Source of the DNA: Portunus trituberculatus
Lineage: Eukaryota > Arthropoda > Malacostraca > Decapoda > Portunidae
Direction: 5' to 3'
Assembly: GCF_017591435.1 (NCBI RefSeq)
Contig: NC_059278.1
Location: 13,824,956 to 13,888,955, forward strand
Length of the DNA stretch: 64,000 bases
Position numbers and translations under genes: made by a program
Shown here: piece by piece, positions 39,105 through 64,000 of the stretch
Position numbering within the stretch: the stretch's first letter is position 1
Layout: every line of letters begins with the position of its first letter
The notes under the pieces: generated by a model
Told to the model about the DNA's origin: nothing
The model's database searches: none
The model's input: only the letters and a program-made list of their open reading frames with translations

Positions 39105-39664
39105 GGGAAGGAAGGTCATTACCTCCTGACAGAGTGTCGCCATTGTTGTGTTTTGAATGTAGTGAGAAGGACAGCAAGAACTGTAATGAAGGAAGTCATA
39201 ATGTTGTTACTTGTATTTTCATGATAACGTGTCTTACAGAGATGGAAGATTATTGCAACCAAGTCAGTTTGAAATGACATGGTATCCACACGAGGGAAAA
39301 AAAAAGAAAAACAACAAATATTTTCAAAATTCTATTGCAAGATAAGTAACCTGAACACGATCAGCCATATTCACTATATGAGAAACAGTTTAGGAAAGCG
39401 CTAAACAAAATTATTCAAGATATCGACAAGTGATGGATTGAAGAGCCTATAGCCTGGCAGTGTGGCCGCGTGGTGGTGCGGTGCCTGATTTGTGAAGATC
39501 CTGGCAGTGTGCATGGCCGCGTGTTTATCATTTATGCACCGCTGTGCCTCAATGAGAACAACAGACAATGAGGAAACTGTTTTGATAAATCATATAGTAT
39601 TTTTTTAAGGAATGGTTAAAGAGCATAGGTGAAGGAGGTGGAGGAGTGAAAGGAAGTGCGAGAA

Positions 39665-53803
<14,139 letters not shown>

Positions 53804-53940
53804 TATGCACTGCTACGCGCCTTCACTGTAATGACGCGGACGCACCACAACCCTTCACTTATCAAGTGCCGTGGACAGCTTCACTATAGAGTAAGGGAGT
53901 AAGGGAGTAAGGGAGCGTGTTGACTTGCGCGGGACGCAAT
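53804..53940 (-). promoter_or_regulatory. ADGF-2 5' flank / proximal promoter, conserved with ADGF-1
   Basis: Aligns to the ADGF-1 flank. TGATAAG (plus-strand cttatca, 53858-53864) lies 55 bp before the ATG, spacing within 3 bp of ADGF-1. A 9-bp unit gtaagggag that is single in ADGF-1 is tripled at about 53889-53916. Confidence 0.5.
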
Positions 53941-55160
53941 ACGTCTGATTTGGTAATCGCTCACAGTACTAATGTTGGTGGTATCGCATCTTTTAATCAA
54001 CTCATCCCCCACCCTCCCACCAACACTAAGACCGTTCCCTGCTGTAGCCCGGCCACCATCACCTGTTGACACGCTGGTGACCTGCTGATGACCACGCTGC
54101 TCAGCACGCCGCATTGCTGCTGGACTGGCGAAGGTTCGCGGTGTTCAGAGTGAATTTTAATGTCATGCAGCGTGGGTGACGGTTACTGCAATCTGATTTG
54201 CTGCTTTTGATGATGATGGTGATGGTGATGGTAGTGATGGTGATGATGATGATGATGATGATGATGCTAATGATGATACTGATGATGTTCCGAAGGGATA
54301 TTCTGCAAGCATCATTCTTGATCGAACGTATCGACTGAGTTTAAAAAGAAGGAAGGCTGACGAAATGACTCGTTCCTTTTCTTTTCTTTTTTCTTTTTCC
54401 AAGTCACAAAAAGTGTCACTTTTAACAAACACTGATCTTCGTCTTGACGAGTAACAAACCAATAGTGTGCAGTGGAAGAATTGCAAGGAAAAGGTATTTC
54501 TATTTTCTCCTTAATTTACTTCATAAGCCCGACATTGGTGGGAGAGCAGGAGGGAGGAGAGGGGTCGTGGGGAGTGAGGAGGAGAGTGGAGGACGAAGAA
54601 TCCAGCAGTGTCATCTTTTTAATTAAACCCTTTCCGGTAGCAGTAATTTCCAGCAGGGCTCATACAACGAACACTGGGATCATGAAGACGAAAAGAGAAA
54701 AAACGAAAAATTAAATATGAAATAAGAATAATCAAAACACCAGACTGGTCATATTGTACTGAAACCATACAAACATTCCGCAACATGCAAAGAATAGACG
54801 AAACAGTAAAGTTAAAGTAAAAAAAGGCATTGAATTCCTTAATTATACGATCGAGTACCTCATTAAAATCTTAGCTGCTACTAAAATCACTGAAACATCC
54901 TTGAAGACGTAAATAAGAGAAGAAGCCGTAAAGAGTAATGAAAAAAAAAAAAAACTTCAATCCCTTAATAAAACGACCAGAAGGATATTAACACCTTAAC
55001 AGGGACACGCGCCTGCTTCCCTTGCGTGTCACGATGCTCTTTTGCTTTCCCGTATCAAGGAAATTATTTTTTTAATGTTGAGTAATCAAGGAGGAGAGGA
55101 CCTTGAGGGAAGTGTGCGGCCCGGCGTGATCGATACGGAAGAGGAGGAGGGCGTGGGTGC
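53941..55160. other. No gene seen; (GAT)n tract
   Basis: (GAT/GGT)n at about 54205-54290. A phrase near 54860-54920 (aaaatcactgaaacatcctt) is an eroded MITE-B interior. GC-rich 54000-54130 has no supported exon. Confidence 0.4.
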
Positions 55161-55169
55161 CGGGTGTAC

Positions 55170-55171
<2 letters not shown>

Positions 55172-55209
<38 letters not shown>

Positions 55210-55277
55210 TAATATGGCTACCTATTTTTTCATATCACCAGTGCATCTTTAATAATCATTTCATCACTGTCCTTGTC

Positions 55278-55376
<99 letters not shown>

Positions 55377-55744
55377 ATTCCCCTTCATTCTCTCATTTCA
55401 CAACATTCCCACACTCCTCTTCTCATTATCTTATCTAATTACATTGTATCTCTGTTAAACACAAATTTTTCATCCACTACCAGGAACCACAACCTTCCTT
55501 CTCTTCTCTTCCTCCTCTCCTCAGCATCCTCCACCTGACTCCTCCTCCTCCTCCTCTTCCTCCTCCTCCATCGCCTCCCCTCAGCGGCCTTCCACCACTT
55601 CCCCTCAGTTGGGCTCTGGCGGTGGTTTAGTCAGGACACGCGCAGCCTTACCCATCCCGGCCTGGCGTGGGAGTCCTGAGCTTGTTTGATCGTGTTGTGC
55701 TTTGATTTCAGAGCGGGAAGAGGTGAGGAGTTAGTTGTGCCTTG

Positions 55745-55790
<46 letters not shown>

Positions 55791-55957
55791 AGCACATTAA
55801 TTTCTTCCTCGTCCTCCCATTCATTCTACCTCTTTTTCATTTACCTCTTCTTTTTTCTCCTTTCCACCACTACCGCCACCACCTCCTCCTCCTCCTCCTC
55901 CTCCTCCTCCTCCTCCTCCTCCTCCTCCTCCTCCTCCTTGACTCATCTCAGAAGTGA

Positions 55958-56010
<53 letters not shown>
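55172..56010. repeat. CT, AC, CT, CCT and AC microsatellites
   Basis: (CT)n 55172-55205, (AC)n 55280-55373, (CT)n 55750-55788, (CCT)n 55880-55937, (AC)n 55960-56010. Sequence between is pyrimidine-rich and shows no gene. Confidence 0.95.
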
Positions 56011-56013
<3 letters not shown>

Positions 56014-56223
56014 TTCCATTCGAACCCAATAAGCAGGTAAGCCAGGCAAAGATACGGTGGTAACAAACAATTAAGTAAGTAATGTGTATAATAACCATTT
56101 ACCTGTGCAGTCCCAATCACTTACCTGTCCTTTCCTGCCTCCTCCTAATTAGCGTGAGGGAAAAGTATACTGGGTGTGGTTTCAACAAGTGACAGGAAAA
56201 AGGAAAAGCAGGAAGTAATGAAA

Positions 56224-56575
<352 letters not shown>

Positions 56576-56720
56576 GACGGAGTGTGGATGAAATAAGTGA
56601 AATTAATTATGGAAGCGTGTGAAATGATTATGGTGATGATGATGGTGATGGTGGTGGTGATGATGGGGCTGGTGGTGATGTAAACGTAAGATGACTACGG
56701 ACAATGAATGCAAAATAGAA

Positions 56721-56724
<4 letters not shown>

Positions 56725-56774
<50 letters not shown>

Positions 56775-57064
56775 CCCGGTAGCTCAGTGGTTAGAGCGCT
56801 GGCTTCACAAGCCAGAGGACCGGGGTTCGATTCCCCAGCTGGGTGGAGATATTTGGGTGTGTCTCCTTTCACGTGTAGCCCCTGTTCACCTAGCAGTGAG
56901 TAGGTACGGGATGTAAATCGAGGAGTTGTGACCTTGTTGTCCCGGTGTGTGGTGTGTGCCTGGTCTCAGGCCTATCCGAAGATCGGAAATAATGAGCTCT
57001 GAGCTCGTTCCGTAGGGTAACGTCCGGCTGTCTCGTCAGAGACTGCAGCAGATCAAACAGTGAA
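56725..57064 (+). mobile_element. SINE-2 copy after (AC)n
   Basis: (AC)n to 56772, tRNA-like head gcccggtagctcagtggtta, body to gatcaaacagtgaaac at 57064, then (AC)n. Confidence 0.92.
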
Positions 57065-57171
57065 ACACACACACACACACACACACACACGCATCCGCGC
57101 ATCAGAGAGAGAGAGAGAGAGAGAGAGACTACCATGGTAACAGCTTAGCAACCAGCCAATCACTCTTTCCT

Positions 57172-57179
<8 letters not shown>

Positions 57180-57238
<59 letters not shown>
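57180..57238. repeat. (CT)n microsatellite
   Basis: CT tract preceded by a C-run. Confidence 0.97.
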
Positions 57239-57241
<3 letters not shown>

Positions 57242-57388
57242 ACATTTCCATGAACGCGGAAAACGAAAAAAAAAAAAAAACTAACCAGCTTACCAAACAG
57301 GAATTTGAACTGAAAGACAAAGAAGAAAAAATCCACAAATGAATACCAATGATCCGTAACAGTTTTATGTGAATCTCAAAACACTATT

Positions 57389-57605
57389 GGGCCATTTTCG
57401 GAAACGCTTCCCTGTCTCACCATTTTCAAAGACTACACAGACAATTAGTGAGTCCTAAAGGGTATTTTTCCTGTTGATAATGCAGAAAAACTTGTTAGCA
57501 TGTCACTAAAATAACAGAAACGCCCTTAAAAACCCGTGTCACCTCAACTAGAGCCCTTTGAAAATAGTGAAGGTTGCGGGGCGGAAGTGTTTCAGAATAT
57601 GGGCC
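57389..57605. mobile_element. MITE-B copy, best preserved
   Basis: 217 bp with inverted ends: gggccattttcggaaacgct at the left, reversed right end gggcccatattctgaaacac-like. Homologous to 13122-13338. Superfamily not assigned. Confidence 0.7.
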
Positions 57606-57865
57606 AATTTATCCCAGCAAGGGCGACTGTCGTAAGTTAGATCAGCAGGGTCAGTAATGAGGAATATGCAAGAAATGAGGACAGTTAGATAAGAGATAGG
57701 AAGAAATTAGTTGGTTCTCGGATAAATTAATGGAGTAAGCTCAGTAATGTTGTCTATAGTGGTGAGTCAATAGAGAGCCTGAAGATAATAGACAAGTAAT
57801 AGACGATAATAGACAGATGAGATAAGTGGAAATAAGTAGATAAGTTGTCTCTTTTTTTTACAGAG

Positions 57866-57945
57866 AGCCTTTTTGACAATGGGTCTTTTTGTTTTATCGT
57901 TTTTGTTGCCCTTGGCCAGTTTTCCCCTCTTAAATGAAGATAAGT
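57866..57945 (+). repeat. Jockey-like LINE 3' tip
   Basis: gttgcccttggccagttttc, the terminal part of the family. Confidence 0.7.
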
Positions 57946-58051
57946 AAATAAAGATAGGCGTTGGTTGCCACGTGCAGGCCTTAAGGATTTCTGCTGCTTC
58001 TCTTAATTTCTTATTTTTTTTTTATTTCTATTTCCTGTTTTATCTCCTTAA

Positions 58052-58057
<6 letters not shown>

Positions 58058-58097
<40 letters not shown>

Positions 58098-58381
58098 TAG
58101 CTCAGTAGCTCAGGTTAGAGCACTGGCTTCACAAGCCAGAGGACCGGGGTTCGATTCCCCGGCCGGGTGGAGATATTTGGGTGTGTCTCCTTTCACGTGT
58201 AGCCCCTGTTCACCTAGCAGTGAGTAGGTACGGGATGTAAATCGAGGAGTTGTGACCTTGTTGTCCCGGTATGTGGTGTGTGCCTGGTCTCAGGCCTATC
58301 CGAAGATCGGAAATAATGAGCTTTGAGCTCGTTCTGTAGGGTAACGTCTGGCTGTCTCGTCAGAGACTGCAGCAGATCAAA
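58058..58381 (+). mobile_element. SINE-2 copy with 8-bp duplication in the head
   Basis: After (AC)n. The A-box region reads tagctcagtagctcagg, a tandem copy of tagctcag absent in other SINE-2 copies, which would disturb the D-arm and pol III A-box spacing. Confidence 0.9.
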
Positions 58382-58403
58382 CACACACACACACACACAC
58401 ACA

Positions 58404-58681
58404 CCGCGTAGTGTAGTGGTTAGCACGCTCGACTCACAATCGAGAGGGCCAGGTTCGAGTCCCGGCGCGGCGAGGCAAATGGGCAAGCCTCTTAATGTGT
58501 GGCCCCTGTTCACCTAGCAGTAAATAAGGTACGGGATGTAACTCGAGGGGTTGTGGCCTCGCTTTCCCGGTGTGTGGAGTGTGTTGTGGTCTCAGTCCTA
58601 CCCGAAGATCGGTCTATGAGCTCTGAGCTCACTCCGTAATGGGAAAAGGCTGGCTGGATGACCAGCAGACGACCGAGGTGA

Positions 58682-58685
<4 letters not shown>
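58404..58685 (+). mobile_element. SINE-3 copy
   Basis: Follows the SINE-2 through 23 bp of (AC)n. Head ccgcgtagtgtagtggttag, anticodon arm ctcgactcacaatcgag; tail gaggtgaattac then (AC)n to 58750. Confidence 0.92.
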
Positions 58686-58752
<67 letters not shown>

Positions 58753-58840
58753 CAAGCTAAAAGTGCAATACACACATCAAATATACACATTAAATCATAC
58801 ATATGGTGGTATTTCTCTGGGATTTCTTGGAGATAATCTT

Positions 58841-59228
<388 letters not shown>

Positions 59229-59381
59229 CCGTCTGATACTTAAACAATCAACACTGCTCATTCTCAGACATCTAAAACCACACACTGAAATTTTAGACCT
59301 GTGTGGTAATTCATTTTTCTTTGTCTCGTCTCCTTCCATCTCCTGTTGCTCATGTTGCTACCCCTCCTCTTTCCCATTCTT

Positions 59382-61668
<2,287 letters not shown>

Positions 61669-61894
61669 AGCTATCATTTCCATCACCTCGTCTGTAGCTC
61701 TCCGTCCCTCACCACCGCCGCTCCTCTTGGTGACTTTCCCTTGGCCTTCATGGTAACTCAAGTGCCTGGTGCTTGTGATGGACTCGAGTGACTGCTGCTC
61801 ATATGACTGGCTTATATGACGGCTTCAATTAATATGATGCTCAGTGACAGGCGTGACTGGTGCTTGTGACACTCCTAAGTCTATGAACTGTTTG

Positions 61895-62580
61895 CTCTCC
61901 CTCCACGATTCTTTCCAAATGCCACAGAGGTGATTAGGCGAGTTTTCCAGAGAGGTTTTTTTTTTCTGTTTTTAATGTAGATATTTTGTTACAGTATGTT
62001 GCTAGTCGTGAAAACACCGATGACTGTATTTCAAAAGGCAATAGGGATTATTAGTCAGGTTTTCAAGAGTGTTTCTCCTGCTTATAATGTAGAAATTGTG
62101 TTATTTTATCACTAGAACCGCAAAAACATCCTTAAGACAGTGCAGCTTCAACACGACAACTTTGAAAACCTGGGTTCTCAAGAGTATTTTTCCGTTAATC
62201 CGTCAATAGAGCCATGAAAAAAAAGCTGCTTAGAAATTTAATTATAGCTATTTTGAAAGACCGTGGATGATTAACTTGATTCTTAACCCCTTCAGTACCA
62301 GGACACATTTTCATATTCATTCTGGTTATTTTTGGTGATTTCATACAGCTTCAGAAACTTATATGAGGATTAGAATGGCCCTTTATCTTCTAACCTCCAT
62401 AGATCGTTTTTATTCTCAATAAAATCGTCTAATCACACCAAAGATTCATGATAAAAGTGCGTTCCAGTACTGAAGCATTCATCAGTTAGTAATGTAAAAA
62501 GCTTGTTGATCTGTCACTGGAACCATAAAAACACTCAAAAGTGCAGGTACGGCGCTGATGTGTTTCAAAATATGCTGTGG
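61895..62580. mobile_element. Cluster of degenerate MITE-B copies
   Basis: The interior phrase (ctgttgataatgtag-like, gtcactagaaccgcaaaaac, cagcttcaac) recurs at least three times between 61920 and 62570. The third copy is split by a MITE-A. Confidence 0.55.
62288..62475. mobile_element. MITE-A copy 2, inside MITE-B
   Basis: Preceded by TTAA (62284-62287), starts ccccttcagtaccaggacac, right side reads gcgttccagtactgaag. The right terminal bases are lost. Confidence 0.6.
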
Positions 62581-62694
62581 TCGTCATGTTCAGGTTGTTA
62601 GTAGCCTTAAAGATCTCGGAATTCTAAGTTAGTTTCATCATCTTTCCTCTGCTCCTCGTGTTAGTGTTGTAAACGAGGCCACATCGTTCTAAGT

Positions 62695-62830
62695 GCAGGT
62701 TTCAAGACATTTATCCCATTCTTTTGGCTAACTCTTTCGAGTCTGTTCAGGGACTGGCATCTCAGTGGGGCTTCTTTGTTTTCGTTTATGTTGCCCTTGG
62801 CCAGTTTTCCTCTCTTACATAAAAAAAAGG
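62695..62830 (+). repeat. Jockey-like LINE 3' end
   Basis: gacatttatcccattctttt to ttgcccttggccagttttcc, ending in an A-rich tail at 62821-62829. Confidence 0.75.
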
Positions 62831-62982
62831 AAACCTGATCTCCGTCCTCATTCTTCTGAGACAACAAACACTTATAACGTGATAGATTCCTTCCTTCCTC
62901 CGCTCCTTCAATACACTAATAAAATAATATATATCTCCCACTTCCTTCCCCCAACACACACACATGTTCCCGATATACTCAA

Positions 62983-63183
62983 CCTCTTCAGTACCGCGTT
63001 TCCTTATCTATTCTGATTACTATTTGGTGATTTGGTACGGCTTCAGAAACTTATGTGGGGATTAAAATAGTGAAGACTCTGGCCATTAATCTTCTGATCT
63101 CCATAAACCTTTCCTAATGTAAAAAAATATCCTCTAATACCCAAAACTCATGGTAAAAATGCGTTCCAGTAATGAAGGGGTTA
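62983..63183. mobile_element. MITE-A copy 3
   Basis: Starts acctcttcagtaccgcg and ends gcgttccagtaatgaagggg. Internal phrase ggccattaatcttctg is shared with copy 1. Confidence 0.65.
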
Positions 63184-63218
63184 GAAATGCAACAGATGGG
63201 ATGGAGGGGTTGTTTGTT

Positions 63219-63220
<2 letters not shown>

Positions 63221-63284
<64 letters not shown>

Positions 63285-63488
63285 AAGGGGTTAGAAATGC
63301 AACAGACGCTTATGCTGTATTCCTTGCTATACTCCACCTTGCGACACTACAAGAAGCATGTGCACCCAATACACTCTCAACACACTCTCCTTGATGCATT
63401 CCTGCCTTCACAATAATATTTACACTTTAGCAAATTCCTGTTACATTTTTTACGCATTCCTCATTGGGCTACTTGACACTCCCCCCTC

Positions 63489-63536
<48 letters not shown>

Positions 63537-63632
63537 TTTTCCTTTCCTTCCGAGTGCCGACGTTTCTCATCTCATTTGCTCTTTTCCTTCATTTTTTCCC
63601 TCGCACTCCTGTTAACAAAGCATCCAATACAC

Positions 63633-63674
<42 letters not shown>
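63221..63674. repeat. (CT)n, (CT)n and (GA)n
   Basis: (CT)n 63221-63283, (CT)n 63491-63533, (GA)n 63635-63674. The phrase aaggggttagaaatgcaaca stands on both sides of the first tract. Confidence 0.95.
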
Positions 63675-63677
<3 letters not shown>

Positions 63678-63940
63678 ACTCACCTCCTAATGTAATATCG
63701 TGGGAAAGTTAAATACACAGAACAGAATAAAATAGCGTTACTGTTGAGCTTTTCTGTAAGGCGCAGAAAAAGAGTTTGTCAGGTTGTTACTGAATCACTC
63801 CAAGGCAAAACAAACCGGAAAAAAAGAAAGAACAGGATATTCGATTGATGATTTCTCTATACAGTAATGAATGGTTGAAATATGTTTTGTTATCTTTTCT
63901 TGTAATATAACGACACTGAGTCTTGAGATAAAAAATAAAA

Positions 63941-63943
<3 letters not shown>
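63675..63943. other. No gene seen
   Basis: AT-rich sequence without a supported frame or repeat. Confidence 0.4.

Positions 63944-64000
<57 letters not shown>
63944..64000. repeat. (GA)n reaching the window end
   Basis: GA repeat cut by the window edge. Confidence 0.97.

Noticed and set aside
54010..54130. GC-rich stretch as an exon upstream of ADGF-2
   Set aside because: No splice pair or conserved protein, and the conserved promoter block ends before it.

Overview
This is a eukaryotic nuclear genome window, most likely from a decapod crustacean, possibly a crab. The inference rests on very dense and long dinucleotide microsatellites, tRNA-derived SINEs, jockey/CR1-like LINE debris, and short conserved exons separated by repeat-filled introns. 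An interstitial TTAGG tract fits the arthropod telomere unit. Species cannot be named from the sequence alone.

Layout. Positions 1-14.6 kb are a graveyard of mobile elements: a piggyBac-like MITE, LINE pieces, an 850-bp TIR element carrying a SINE, a CR1-like LINE tail, a 4.1-kb PIF/Harbinger transposon split by a nested hAT-like element, a 1.16-kb TIR-like element, and a 1.12-kb MULE-like element. At 14.9-19.55 kb on the plus strand lies the 3' part of a host gene for a single-pass membrane protein (Ig-like domain, LDL-receptor class A repeat, second Cys-rich segment, transmembrane helix, cytoplasmic tail with two PPxY-type motifs). Its first exon or exons were not found. At 24.5-35.64 kb and 39.67-53.80 kb, both on the minus strand, are two tandem ten-exon genes of the ADA2/CECR1 family (adenosine deaminase-related growth factor, ADGF). 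From 54 kb to the end there is no recognisable gene, only microsatellites, SINEs, MITE remnants and LINE 3' ends.

The most interesting part is the ADGF pair. Every exon boundary could be placed with GT/AG sites and consistent phase. The downstream copy (ADGF-1) has a one-base deletion in exon 2 that stops translation after about 94 codons. The upstream copy (ADGF-2) is open for 513 codons but has His in place of the Asp that follows the first zinc-binding HxH motif. Exons 6-9 with their introns (about 1.74 kb) are about 99% identical between copies, while flanking introns are unrelated and exons 3, 5 and 10 clearly differ. That pattern points to recent gene conversion, or to an assembly artefact.

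The transposon layer also shows structure: target-site duplications (8 bp for the hAT-like element, 8 bp for the MULE, 4 bp for a solo LTR inside a LINE, TTAA for a MITE), two SINE subfamilies with different tRNA-like heads on a shared body and chained through (AC)n tracts, and an intact MADF-BESS reading frame inside a Harbinger whose transposase is dead. Boundaries were read by eye; identities quoted as 'about' come from manual comparison, not alignment software.
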